Shown here in pieces: positions 33,992 through 42,937 of a stretch of 64,000 nucleotides of DNA. A model generated the notes under the pieces. It had not been told where the DNA came from. It saw only the letters and a program-made list of their open reading frames with translations, and did not search any database. A program made the translations under genes and the position numbers. The first letter of the stretch is position 1, and each line of letters starts with the position of its first letter. Origin of the DNA: an uncultured Cellvibrionales bacterium (GTDB taxonomy: Bacteria; Pseudomonadota; Gammaproteobacteria; Pseudomonadales; Dasaniaceae); contig CAJVZD010000020.1 of assembly GCA_913019905.1 (NCBI GenBank), positions 1 through 64,000 of the forward strand, read 5' to 3'.

Positions 33992-34969
33992 ATGATTAAA
34001 CATCTGGCGTTCGAAAACTATCTCTACGACTTCCTTGCAGAAGAAAATATTGCAACTCACGCCATTAAATCGCAGATCCGCCAGCATGCAAAAGATCGGC
34101 ACGAGCGCCTGCAAATGCTTGCCAATTATGCCATCAATCGATCTGGCGAAACATTATTGGGCCTTATCATTGGGCAGCGTATTACTAATACCGCTTTTGG
34201 CATTCTTGGCCACGCACTAATCAACTGCTCCAGCTTATTAGAATCACAGCGTTTTTTGTTGAAACACATCTGGATATGGCAGGAGCATCCTCGCGATGCA
34301 GTAAGTCTACATCTCGATAAAGATCGTATTTATTTGCGTTATAACTATCCCACCCAATGGCCCCAGAACAGTCACTTTTTGGTTGATCTGTTTTTTTCGT
34401 CTAATCTAAAACGGTCGACGGAACTAATCGAAGGCGACATCAAGGGAGCATGCCTACAACTAAAACGCGAAACGCCCAAGAACAAAAATACCTATAAACA
34501 GATTCTCAAAATCCCCGTGACATTTAACCACGATGTCGATCAACTTGTGTTTCCACGACGGCTCGCCGAAACCCCATTGTCATCATCTTTTCTCATCCAC
34601 TCACAGGGGTATCAGCGCCATTGCGAAAACTTACTCCTGCAAATGCAATCGGCCTCTGGTCTGACGGAAAAAATTCGCAGGGCAATTATGCACAGTGGTA
34701 AATCAAAATTGAAAGAGCCGCAAATGGCTTCCAAGTTACACATGAGTGTAAGAACTTTACGCCGCCGATTAAATGCAGAAGAAACAAGCTACCGGGAAAT
34801 ACAGCGGCAAATCCAACTTCACCTAGCGCGTTCTTATTTAAGCGACACGGAATTATCAGTGGCCGATATTGCCAGCCTGGTGGGATATTTTGATACAGCA
34901 ACCTTCAGCCGCGCCTTCAAAGCGTGGACCGGATATACTCCACCGCAATATCGACGAACTGACTTTTAA
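33992..34969 (+). CDS. AraC family transcriptional regulator
   Basis: 325 residues. The C-terminal ~100 residues hold the double helix-turn-helix: MASKLHMSVRTLRRRLNAEE then LSVADIASLVGYFDTATFSR and AFKAWTGYTPPQYR. The N-terminal 200 residues are of the type found in OruR/ArgR-like AraC regulators (YAINRSGETLLGLIIGQRIT) and probably bind an effector. It is divergent from the acyl-CoA-dehydrogenase-like gene (147-base gap), a usual position for its controller. Its stop overlaps the stop of the tandem HxlR gene tail to tail by 4 bases. Confidence 0.9.
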   Translation: MIKHLAFENYLYDFLAEENIATHAIKSQIRQHAKDRHERLQMLANYAINRSGETLLGLIIGQRITNTAFGILGHALINCSSLLESQRFLLKHIWIWQEHPRDAVSLHLDKDRIYLRYNYPTQWPQNSHFLVDLFFSSNLKRSTELIEGDIKGACLQLKRETPKNKNTYKQILKIPVTFNHDVDQLVFPRRLAETPLSSSFLIHSQGYQRHCENLLLQMQSASGLTEKIRRAIMHSGKSKLKEPQMASKLHMSVRTLRRRLNAEETSYREIQRQIQLHLARSYLSDTELSVADIASLVGYFDTATFSRAFKAWTGYTPPQYRRTDF

Positions 34970-35922
34970 CCAGCATCCAAATTCTTTAAAAACTCAACGT
35001 CATTAATAGCCGGTTTTTCTCCACAATGACCACATACAACATCAACGACTAAGGTTTGGTCGCAATAATTATGCGTTAGTTGCTCCGCAGCTTCCGATTG
35101 CGGCAACCAGTCAATCACCCATTGCCGTATCGACATGACTAACAGATAAAGTGATTCACCTTTTGCCGTTAAGCGGTATTCGCTCCGCGGCGGATTTTCC
35201 TGATACTGGCTTCTGGTCAACACCTCTTCACTCAGCAGTAAGTTCAAGCGATCGATTAAAATATTAGAGGCAATATTTAATTGTTTCAAAAATTCATCAT
35301 AGCGCTTTAAACCAAAAAACAAGGCAATTAATAACAATAAGGTCCAGCGGTCTCCGATCAGGTCACTGACTTTAGATAGCGCTAAATCCTGCTTCTCTTT
35401 AGGAAGAGATGTTCGGACCCGGCGTCTGTTAAAGGATTGAATTTCTTCCAGCTGATTATCTATCTGTGCGGTGAACGGAGACCATTCAACATCACCCATA
35501 TGAAAATCAGTCTGACAATGATGGCAGACAGCTCTTGGCTGTAGGGCATGACCACACTTGCTGTGGAAAAGCCGAGCCGGCAATTGATGAGCTCCTGTAA
35601 CACTCCACTCAGACTCCCACTGCCAACATAAAAGGGAAGCAAAAAACAAACCCGCTCCCTTTTCGGTCAACTTATACTCAAACCGCTTCCCGCTCGAAGA
35701 ATACGGCCTTTTATACAAAACATCGGCCTCTAACAATGACGCTAACCGTCTAGTCAGAGTCGTTTTACTCGCTCCTGTGTATTGGCGAAACTCTTCAAAA
35801 CGGCTGCGCCCTAAAAAAGCATCTCTCAAGATGAGCAGCGCCCAGCGGTCTCCAATCACATCGAGACCGGTTGCCATGGAGTGACTAATTATAAAACGAT
35901 TATCTTTCATGGGGCGCATCAT
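34966..35922 (-). CDS. Tandem HxlR-type winged-helix regulator (fused duplication)
   Basis: 318 residues made of two HxlR domains. Each starts with a DVIGDRWALLILRDAF / DLIGDRWTLLLLIALF helix (about 20-36 and 190-206) and continues with the wing (RFEYKLTEKG and RSEYRLTAKG). Each half ends in a Cys-rich segment: HSKCGHALQPRAVCHHC about 124-140, and VVCGHCGEKPAIND near the C-terminus. These may bind a metal. HxlR proteins usually act as dimers of single domains of about 110 residues, so this fused duplication is unusual. It is divergent from the carotenoid oxygenase gene (197-base gap), its likely target. Confidence 0.85.
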   Translation of the reverse strand: MMRPMKDNRFIISHSMATGLDVIGDRWALLILRDAFLGRSRFEEFRQYTGASKTTLTRRLASLLEADVLYKRPYSSSGKRFEYKLTEKGAGLFFASLLCWQWESEWSVTGAHQLPARLFHSKCGHALQPRAVCHHCQTDFHMGDVEWSPFTAQIDNQLEEIQSFNRRRVRTSLPKEKQDLALSKVSDLIGDRWTLLLLIALFFGLKRYDEFLKQLNIASNILIDRLNLLLSEEVLTRSQYQENPPRSEYRLTAKGESLYLLVMSIRQWVIDWLPQSEAAEQLTHNYCDQTLVVDVVCGHCGEKPAINDVEFLKNLDAG

Positions 35923-36119
35923 ACTTAAAATCGGGCTTGCGCATAAGGTTGAAAAAAAGTGGACAGATTTAACAGCGCGTACTTTTAGCGTCGCAGCGAG
36001 GATAAAATTGGCTCCTGGGGTTTATTAGTTTCGCAATGCAAGCTACTATAGCCTCATAGTGCAAGTTAGTAGCAAGCAGAAAGCGACTGCCACCGCCCGT
36101 ATTTATCGAGGAGAAAGAA

Positions 36120-37598
36120 GTGCCTAATACATTGGAAAAAAAGTTCAAAAGTACGCTCAAGCCCAGCATACATCCGTACCTTAACGGAGCCTGGACTCCC
36201 AATTCGGAAGAGCATACGGCTACCGACATGGAAGTGATTGGCGAAATCCCGACAGATATCGACGGTGTCTACGTACGAAATACAGAGAACCCTATTCACG
36301 AAGCTAAGGGAAATTATCACCCATTTGACGGTGACGGCATGTTACACAGCGTCAGTTTCAAAGACGGGAAGGCAGAATATCGTAATCGTTTTGTCCGTAC
36401 CAAAGGGTTTCAAGCGGAACAAGAAGCCGGTCAATCCCTCTGGAAAGGCATTGCCAATTCGGTTAAAGCAGACAGCCGCCGGGGTTGGGGCGCACAAGGA
36501 TTCGTAAAAGATTCATCGAGTACCGATGTGGTCATTCACGCGGGTCAAATCATGTCGACCTTTTGGCAATGCGGTGACGGCTATCGGCTCGACCCCTATA
36601 CGCTAGAACAGCATGGCACCGAAAGCTGGGCACCCGTTGATGGTATTTCCGCCCACCCGAAAATTGATGAAAATACCGGTGAAATGTTATTTTTCAACTA
36701 TTCTATCTACCCTCCTTACCAACACTATGGTGTGGTCGACAAACACAATAATCTAGTCCATTACACACCGGTACCATTACCCGGCCCACGGCTTCCTCAC
36801 GATATGGCATTTACTAAAAACTATTCTATTTTGGCCGATCTACCGATGTTTTGGGACCCAGAACTTATTCCGGACAATGTATTCCAACCACATTACCACC
36901 CAGAGCTGCCCACCCGTTTTGCTATTATTCCGCGCTACGGCAATGAACAAGACATTCAATGGTTCGAAGCAAAACCTACCTACGTATTGCACTGGATGAA
37001 TGCCTTTGAGGAAGGTGATGAAATAATTCTGGACGGTTATTTTCAAGACCAACCTAACCCTCCGCCATTAGCAGGCTTACCGGCCGGGCCGGGTAAAATG
37101 ATGGCAAACATCGATCTTATGTCTCTGCAGACTAAATTACACCGCTGGCGCTTTAACCTAAAAACCGGTGACGTCCACGAGGAACATCTGGATGAACAAG
37201 TCTTAGAGTTTGGCAGTTTCAACCAAAAATATGCCGGCATCAAGAACCGTTATTATTACAGCGTTTGGAACAAACCCGGCTGGTTCCTGTTTTCTGGGAT
37301 TAAAAAATATGACTGTGAAACCGGAGAAACATCTAGCCTGGAGTTCGGCGAAGACCGCTTCGGCAGCGAGGCACCCTTTGTTCCGAGAATCGATGCGAAA
37401 GATGAAGACGACGGCTATTTAGTCAGTTTTATCACCGACATGAAAGAAGACCGTTCCGAGTGCGTACTCATCGATGCCAAAGATATTGAAGCAGGCCCGG
37501 TCTGTCGCATTATATTGCCCCACCGTATCTCTAGCGGAACACACGCGTGCTGGGGAAATGGTACCGATATTCGCGCAGCGCAAACCCAGAACAAATAA
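36120..37598 (+). CDS. Carotenoid oxygenase family (lignostilbene-dioxygenase-like)
   Basis: 492 residues starting at GTG with an excellent AGGAG site 6 bases upstream. The family motifs are YVRNTENP near the start, FDGDGMLHSVSF, then iron-ligand histidines in DGISAHPKIDENTGEML, RLPHDMAFTKNYSI, VLHWMNAFEEGDEIILDGYF and a C-terminal HACWG segment. Four His residues hold a non-heme Fe(II) that cleaves C=C double bonds (carotenoids, stilbenes, isoeugenol). It is 13 bases before a thiolase-like gene, so substrate cleavage is probably followed by CoA-dependent steps. A role in breaking plant- or algal-derived aromatics or apocarotenoids is inferred. Confidence 0.9.
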   Translation: MPNTLEKKFKSTLKPSIHPYLNGAWTPNSEEHTATDMEVIGEIPTDIDGVYVRNTENPIHEAKGNYHPFDGDGMLHSVSFKDGKAEYRNRFVRTKGFQAEQEAGQSLWKGIANSVKADSRRGWGAQGFVKDSSSTDVVIHAGQIMSTFWQCGDGYRLDPYTLEQHGTESWAPVDGISAHPKIDENTGEMLFFNYSIYPPYQHYGVVDKHNNLVHYTPVPLPGPRLPHDMAFTKNYSILADLPMFWDPELIPDNVFQPHYHPELPTRFAIIPRYGNEQDIQWFEAKPTYVLHWMNAFEEGDEIILDGYFQDQPNPPPLAGLPAGPGKMMANIDLMSLQTKLHRWRFNLKTGDVHEEHLDEQVLEFGSFNQKYAGIKNRYYYSVWNKPGWFLFSGIKKYDCETGETSSLEFGEDRFGSEAPFVPRIDAKDEDDGYLVSFITDMKEDRSECVLIDAKDIEAGPVCRIILPHRISSGTHACWGNGTDIRAAQTQNK

Positions 37599-37611
37599 CT
37601 GAGAAATAGCT

Positions 37612-38844
37612 ATGACAGCAAAGAAAATTTACATTTTAGGTGGTGACCAGACCGACTTCTCACGAAATTGGGGCAGAGAGAATTTATCGATTTTTGACCT
37701 GTTTTCAAGCACCGTGCAAAAGGGCCTACAGTCTTGTGAACTCGACCCGGAAGAAATTGCCGTTGGCCACGTTGGCAATTTCGTGGGTGACTTATTCACC
37801 GGGCAGGCAATGCTCGGCGGATTTTTTGGTCACATTGATCCAGCGCTGACCTACCTGCCCGCTAGCAGGCACGAAGCGGCATGCGCGTCAGGCTCAATGG
37901 CAATAATGGCTGCCATGGCTGATCTGGAATCTGGCCGGTACGACTTAGCCTGTGTTATCGGCTTAGAAATGATGCGTAATGTTAGCGGTAAACAAGCGGG
38001 TGAATATTTGCGGCCTGCGGCCTGGGCGGATAAAGAGTGGCAGGACACGCCGTTCGTATGGCCTTGCGCATTCGACCAGTTGATCGATATTTATCAACAA
38101 AAGCACGGGGTCGACATGGCCCACTTAAGAGCTATTTCAGAAAAAAACTTGTCACAAGCTAAGTTAAATCCAAATGCTCAGGGACGCAATTGGGAATTCA
38201 ACGATAAAAGTTTCAGCAACGACAATGATGCGAACCCACAAGTTAGTGGACAAATCCGTCGTCAAGATTGCGGTCAAATCACCGATGGAGCCGCCGTGGT
38301 CTTTTTAGCCACTGAAGAACGCGCAAAGCAATACGCAAATGATCGCGACATTAATTTTAGCGAAATTCCATATATTAAAGGTTGGGGCCACATTAATGCC
38401 CCGATGCTCATGCAGGAAAAAATTAAACTGTCTGAACACAGCAATGATGTTTTCCCCCACGTGCGCGAATTATTTAAGCAAACACTAAACCGCGCCGGAA
38501 TGGATAATTTCGATGCTATCAGCGGCTTAGAGGTCCACGATTGTTTTAACATCACCGAATATATGATTCTCGACCACACAGGATTGTATGATCCGGGTAA
38601 AGCATGGCAGGGAATTGAAGCTGGGGATACTGTCTCGGGCGGGCGTCTGCCGATTAACATGAGCGGCGGTCTCATCGGACAGGGCCACCCCGTCGGAGCA
38701 ACGGGTGTTCGCATGTTATTGGATGCTTTTAAACAAGTAACCAACAAAGCGGGCGATTACCAAATAGATAACGCGCAAAACATGATGACGTTTAATTTGG
38801 GAGGAAGTACCACCACCTGCGCCAGTTTCATCGTGGGTAGCTAA
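37612..38844 (+). CDS. Thiolase family protein (acetyl-CoA acetyltransferase-like)
   Basis: 410 residues. The nucleophile Cys lies in EAACASGSMAIMAA (about 90) and the catalytic His in GQGHPVGATGVRM, as in SCP2/thiolase-like proteins. The C-terminus reads LGGSTTTCASFIVG instead of the usual CxGxG, so the second catalytic Cys is displaced or missing. It may be a condensing or carrier-type enzyme rather than a classical degradative thiolase. It is 13 bases after the carotenoid oxygenase gene in the same operon. Confidence 0.85.
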   Translation: MTAKKIYILGGDQTDFSRNWGRENLSIFDLFSSTVQKGLQSCELDPEEIAVGHVGNFVGDLFTGQAMLGGFFGHIDPALTYLPASRHEAACASGSMAIMAAMADLESGRYDLACVIGLEMMRNVSGKQAGEYLRPAAWADKEWQDTPFVWPCAFDQLIDIYQQKHGVDMAHLRAISEKNLSQAKLNPNAQGRNWEFNDKSFSNDNDANPQVSGQIRRQDCGQITDGAAVVFLATEERAKQYANDRDINFSEIPYIKGWGHINAPMLMQEKIKLSEHSNDVFPHVRELFKQTLNRAGMDNFDAISGLEVHDCFNITEYMILDHTGLYDPGKAWQGIEAGDTVSGGRLPINMSGGLIGQGHPVGATGVRMLLDAFKQVTNKAGDYQIDNAQNMMTFNLGGSTTTCASFIVGS

Positions 38845-39229
38845 TTTTTCGATCTACTGTGAAGCGTTGCGGCTTATCGTGAATGACTGCAACGCACTGT
38901 GAATTATCGCCACCGTCAGAACGCCAGCATCTAATAAGGGCATTCCACTAAAGTGATATGATGGTGGGCTATCTTTCTAAACAGAAGCTCCGCCTCAATC
39001 TGACGGTGCAACCCTTTCTATACTCAGCTTGCGTCGAGAAAACCGAAAGGCGCGCAATTTTACCCTGAAAACCATTCTAAGCTTTACATTCAATACCCTG
39101 CGGCCGCAATATTGCAGCCGGCACCCAGTCACCATTCCTACAATGGGATGGATTCATAATGCTCAAAACGCCCGAGTCGGCCCAGCAGATATTGGCGTAA
39201 AACCAGTGACCCAACACCGGATATAAGAA
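38845..39229. other. Intergenic stretch before the MBL-rhodanese gene
   Basis: 385 bases. A hairpin GCGTTGC / GCAACGC (38864-38895, 18-base loop, flanked by repeated ACTGTGAA) follows the thiolase stop but has no T tract. A short plus-strand frame (39029-39226) has no protein-like features. I see no further structure. Confidence 0.45.
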
Positions 39230-40285
39230 ATGATTTTCAGACAGCTTTTTGATAGTAAATCATCCACATATACTTACTTACTAGCAGACGAACTGAGCGC
39301 CGAAGCGGTATTGATTGATCCTGTACTAGAACAAGTTAGCCGGGACCTGGCCTTAGTTAAAGAACTAGGTTTAACGCTCAAAACAACCTTAGACACTCAC
39401 TGTCATGCGGACCATGTCACCGGCGCATGGCTGATCAAACAAAAAACCAGCAGCAAAATTGCCTGTGCCGGTATTACAAATGCCACCAATGTCGATTTGG
39501 AGTTATCGCACGGGGATATTATAACGGTTGGAAAATACCAAATTGAAGTACTCGCTACACCGGGCCACACAGAAGGATGTTTAAGCTATGTCTGTCATTC
39601 TGAGAAAATGGTGTTCAGCGGCGATACGCTACTAATTAGAGGCTGTGGCCGCTGCGACTTTCAAGGAGGTGATGCCAGTAAACTTTTTGATTCGATCAAT
39701 CAACACATCTTTTCTTTGCCCGATCATTACGCCTTATATCCGGGACACGACTACGCTGGCCGCTGTTCAAGCTCCATCGCTGAAGAAAAACAGTACAATA
39801 CTCGACTCGGCGGTCAAGCGAGTAAAAGCGATTTCGTTGGTTTTATGAACAATATGACGCTGCAACACCCTAAACATATTGAAGTAGCTGTGCCAGCCAA
39901 TCTCAAATGCGGCGAAATACCCAACGTACCCACTGCGCCAGACTGGGCGCCGGTAGAAATAACCTATGCGGGAATTTATGAAGTCACTCCTATTTGGGTG
40001 AGCCACCATATCGAACAACTTACGGTAATAGATGTACGCGATACCAATGAAACCGACGAAGGAAAAATTGCCCATTCCCTGTTGATTCCTCTGAGCGAAT
40101 TAACGGGAGAAGTAGACCAAATCCCCAATGATAAACCGATTGTGACCTTCTGCCGCTCCGGGCGCCGTTCGGCCTTAGCCGTCAGTATTTTAAACGCCGC
40201 TGGATTTATTAAAGTCGCCAATATCAACGGAGGACTGTTGAATTGGAAGGAACAAGGTCTGCCGTTAGAAAATTTGTCACAATAA
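39230..40285 (+). CDS. Metallo-beta-lactamase fold / rhodanese fusion (persulfide-dioxygenase-like)
   Basis: 351 residues in two domains. The N-terminal ~240 residues have the MBL metal site LDTHCHADHVTGAW (HxHxDH), TPGHTEGCLSYV, FSGDTLLIRGCGRCDF and YPGHDY, a pattern of ETHE1/Blh-type persulfide dioxygenases that oxidise glutathione persulfide to sulfite with a mononuclear iron. The C-terminal ~100 residues form a rhodanese domain (VIDVRDTNETDEG, then active-site Cys in FCRSGRRSALA). The fusion would hand persulfide between both activities in sulfide detoxification. It is a single gene without signal peptide. Confidence 0.9.
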   Translation: MIFRQLFDSKSSTYTYLLADELSAEAVLIDPVLEQVSRDLALVKELGLTLKTTLDTHCHADHVTGAWLIKQKTSSKIACAGITNATNVDLELSHGDIITVGKYQIEVLATPGHTEGCLSYVCHSEKMVFSGDTLLIRGCGRCDFQGGDASKLFDSINQHIFSLPDHYALYPGHDYAGRCSSSIAEEKQYNTRLGGQASKSDFVGFMNNMTLQHPKHIEVAVPANLKCGEIPNVPTAPDWAPVEITYAGIYEVTPIWVSHHIEQLTVIDVRDTNETDEGKIAHSLLIPLSELTGEVDQIPNDKPIVTFCRSGRRSALAVSILNAAGFIKVANINGGLLNWKEQGLPLENLSQ

Positions 40286-40804
40286 GATTTTGCAGTACTC
40301 CACCTCGAGTTATTACTAAATCAGCTCGCAAGCAATCTTCACGGTCACGGTGTTTTCATTCTCGCCTCATTCCAAAAGAGACGACGGGCTGACTTTACAA
40401 GCCATTGTTCAGAGTCAACTTCATCGAATAACTCGTACATAATACACTTACTTAAGGCACGACAAATCTGCGCCGAACGTTTCATCTAAAGTAAACTAAA
40501 TATCACGTTACGCCTATCAACTACCAACTACCAATTATCAACTACCCATTATCGTTCCACCGAATAGATACGTGTAGTAATGAGGTAGTAAAAAGGACAG
40601 CTTTCAATTCGTTTGATACGAATGGGTTCGTCGTTGCTTCCCCCTATGGCATCAATCGATTACCATAAGCCTTGATATACTCCCGTTTCCCTAACATCGA
40701 ACCGATATACGCATGTTTACCCCCTAGACCCTCATAGACTTATTGTGAAAAAACCGACCGTAAACAGATTAGAGTTTTCACCTACACCCCTGTATTCCAG
40801 GCGA
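40286..40804. other. Intergenic stretch with a heptamer array
   Basis: About 520 bases without a gene. It contains a 7-bp tandem array (see 40515-40549) and a segment around 40350-40395 (TTCTCGCCTCATTCCAAAAG) that loosely resembles 48890-48930. A GTG-started N-terminal extension of the next gene (40745) is possible. Confidence 0.45.
40515..40549. repeat. Degenerate 7-bp tandem array (5 copies)
   Basis: Units TATCAAC, TACCAAC, TACCAAT, TATCAAC and TACCCAT follow one another without gaps in the non-coding stretch before the solute-binding-like gene. Confidence 0.6.
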
Positions 40805-41542
40805 ATGAGATTGCGGCACGACAGTTTTTGGCCCCTGGTGCTGTCGATTTTCTTTTATTGTTGTCCGCCGAGCCTACTGGCCGAGCCTTTGAAATTTTCC
40901 GTTGTTAGTGTGGACAAGGACTCTAGTGGCTTTTACATCGCTCAATCGCTCGCTGACGAAATCGGCAAACGCATCAACCGGGAAATCCAGTTAATTGCAC
41001 TGCCCCCCTTACGCGCAAAAGAATATCTGAGAAGCGGGGAAATCGATGCTGACTTTGCGCGCGCTGATGGGTTCGGCACCGACATTCCGGGATTGATACA
41101 AGTATCTGAGCCTATAGCGAAATTTCCGTATTACGCATACACAATAAGAAAAGACATTCTCGTTGACGATTGGCAAAGCCTCCTCACTTATAAAGTGGCC
41201 TACATAATGGGTGCGACCGTACCCTCTGCCAAACTGGGGTCTCGCCACGCTCAAGTTAATCCCATTAACACGGCTGTCGCAGCCCTCAACTTTTTAGTAG
41301 CCGGACGTGTCGATATATTCGTCAGTATCCCAATTGTTGTTGATTCACTATTAAACAGGAAAGAATTTAAAAACAAAGGTATTACTGCACTCAAAACGCC
41401 TATCGAGGTTGTTTACGAATATATTTATGTAAACCCAAAACAAGCCGTACTTGCCGAAGAAATCGACGCCGCACTAAAGGAAATGAAAAAAGACAAGACC
41501 TATGATTTTTTGATGAACCGACCGCACCCAATCCAAGAGTAA
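40805..41542 (+). CDS. Periplasmic solute-binding-like protein (family 3 type)
   Basis: 245 residues from the ATG at 40805, which starts a clean signal peptide (WPLVLSIFFYCCPPSLLAEP). A GTG at 40745 would add 20 residues before it. The mature part has the bacterial extracellular solute-binding family 3 layout: LKFSVVSVDKDSSGFYIAQS, LRSGEIDADFARADGF, ISEPIAK-like lobe switch and a hinge at about 130-150 (KVAYIMGATVPSAKL). No permease or ATPase gene is near. It may be a sensor-type binding protein for the nearby signalling genes rather than a transporter part. Confidence 0.8.
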   Translation: MRLRHDSFWPLVLSIFFYCCPPSLLAEPLKFSVVSVDKDSSGFYIAQSLADEIGKRINREIQLIALPPLRAKEYLRSGEIDADFARADGFGTDIPGLIQVSEPIAKFPYYAYTIRKDILVDDWQSLLTYKVAYIMGATVPSAKLGSRHAQVNPINTAVAALNFLVAGRVDIFVSIPIVVDSLLNRKEFKNKGITALKTPIEVVYEYIYVNPKQAVLAEEIDAALKEMKKDKTYDFLMNRPHPIQE

Positions 41543-41672
41543 TTTTTTGCTTTACACTTCATCACGATTATCCGACCATCTCTTCAACATTTAGAGCTTA
41601 TGTTTTAACCAGCATATAGCCCCAAAATACGATAACGGTTACCGCAAAATTCATTACAGAAGGAAACTGATA

Positions 41673-41930
41673 ATGTGCAGAAATATTAAGACCTTATTCA
41701 ATTTCGATCCACCTGCCTCCAACGAAGAAATCCGGGCCTCCGCACGACAATTTGTCAGTAAATTAAGCGGCACAGCACGTCCATCCAAGGCAAACGAAAC
41801 TGCCTTTGACTTAGCTGTCGTTGAAATTGAAGAAGCAACGCGAAAACTTATTGATTCTCTCGTCACCTCGGCTCAGCCTAGAAATCGGGAACTCGAAGCT
41901 GATAAAAGAAAACGGAGAACGGCGCAGTAA
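41673..41930 (+). CDS. DUF2277 family protein
   Basis: 85 residues beginning MCRNIKTLFNFDPPASNEEI, the characteristic start of DUF2277 proteins. It continues with FVSKLSGTARPSKANETAF and a Lys/Arg-rich C-terminus. An AAGGA binding site lies eight bases before the ATG. Members are small cytoplasmic proteins of unknown function found widely in bacteria. It is a single gene between the solute-binding-like protein and a GNAT enzyme. Confidence 0.9.
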   Translation: MCRNIKTLFNFDPPASNEEIRASARQFVSKLSGTARPSKANETAFDLAVVEIEEATRKLIDSLVTSAQPRNRELEADKRKRRTAQ

Positions 41931-42074
41931 TACAGTCCGATCTAAACTACGGGTTTAATTGATGTCAGAAAATGAAAAAGTGACGCTACCAGCAGACAAA
42001 TACCACACAATAGACTTAGCACCGATACAACCCTAATAACGACTGTGTGCTAGTAGGCACTGATAGAGCACAAT

Positions 42075-42527
42075 ATGGACATACAACTAGCAACCGTAAA
42101 TGATGCCAAAGAAATCGCCAACATGTCGCGAGACTATATTGAAGAAGGCCTTGACTGGTCCTGGACCGAAGCAAAAGTTGCTTACGCGGTAAGAGAACCA
42201 GAAACAATTGTAGCCGTCGCGAAAACAGGCGATTTACTCACCGGCTTTTCAATTATGTTCTTTAAAGAGAGTACCGCACATTTAAGTTTGCTAGCGGTGA
42301 AACCCATATACCGTAGATTGGGTATTGGAAGAGAGCTGGTTAGCTGGCTGGAAGAATCAGCAAAAACAGCCGGAACCTTCTACATTTCATTAGAAGTTCG
42401 CAAAAATAATACTGTCGCACAAAATTTCTATCAGAATTTAGGTTACATCCCAAATAATATTGTGGAAGGATATTACCAACAAAAAGAAGCCGCGATAAAA
42501 ATGGTTAAAGATCTAAGCGTCGCATAA
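42075..42527 (+). CDS. GNAT family N-acetyltransferase
   Basis: 150 residues. The acetyl-CoA binding stretch LLAVKPIYRRLGIGRELVSW (V/I-x-P-x-x-R-x-x-G-I-G) and the C-terminal ARNFYQNLGY-type motif (NTVAQNFYQNLGYI) are clear and resemble RimI-like members. The substrate cannot be told. The next 400 bases contain a decayed gene fragment. Confidence 0.9.
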   Translation: MDIQLATVNDAKEIANMSRDYIEEGLDWSWTEAKVAYAVREPETIVAVAKTGDLLTGFSIMFFKESTAHLSLLAVKPIYRRLGIGRELVSWLEESAKTAGTFYISLEVRKNNTVAQNFYQNLGYIPNNIVEGYYQQKEAAIKMVKDLSVA

Positions 42528-42678
42528 AACGATTCAATTCAGATTCACTATCAGATCATTCATTTCCCATAAGGAAAACTTGGGGAATAGGGTCCGATAG
42601 AAAGCCTAAATTCGGCAATTTAGGCTACAGGCTATTGTCTGCGCAAGTCGTAGAAAAAATTCTCAACCACTGACTGTC

Positions 42679-42864
42679 GACGACAAAGATGTGTCCACGT
42701 GGGCATCGCTCTCAGTTTTCAACCTCGAAGCAGAACATCGTTTAGGCAACAGTATCAGTCTGGAGGCCAGAATAAGAATATTCTCTCATATTAACCAATA
42801 CGACGGCCTTTATAGTATTAGAAATGACGACTACGGGCAGCTTCGGTTAAGTTGGTTTGTCTAG
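42679..42864 (+). pseudogene. Remnant: C-terminal end of an outer-membrane barrel protein
   Basis: One frame is open for about 60 codons up to TAG at 42862-42864. It reads like the last strands of a barrel: LSVFNLEAEHRLGNSISLEA, then YSIRNDDYGQLRLSWFV. No start codon or signal peptide precedes it, and an in-frame stop lies at 42607. I interpret it as the surviving tail of a deleted outer-membrane protein gene (possibly a substrate-specific porin). It may be chance, but the Arg/aromatic alternation and terminal aromatic residue are typical. Confidence 0.45.
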
Positions 42865-42937
42865 GTTTCAAAGTAGTAAACGGAGAATATTTAACGCCTT
42901 CGGTGTTAAGGCATGTCTCATATTAGATTTGTTCGTT

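Noticed and set aside
39029..39226. 65-codon plus-strand frame before the MBL-rhodanese gene
   Set aside because: No recognisable motif, no binding site, and composition unlike the neighbouring proteins.
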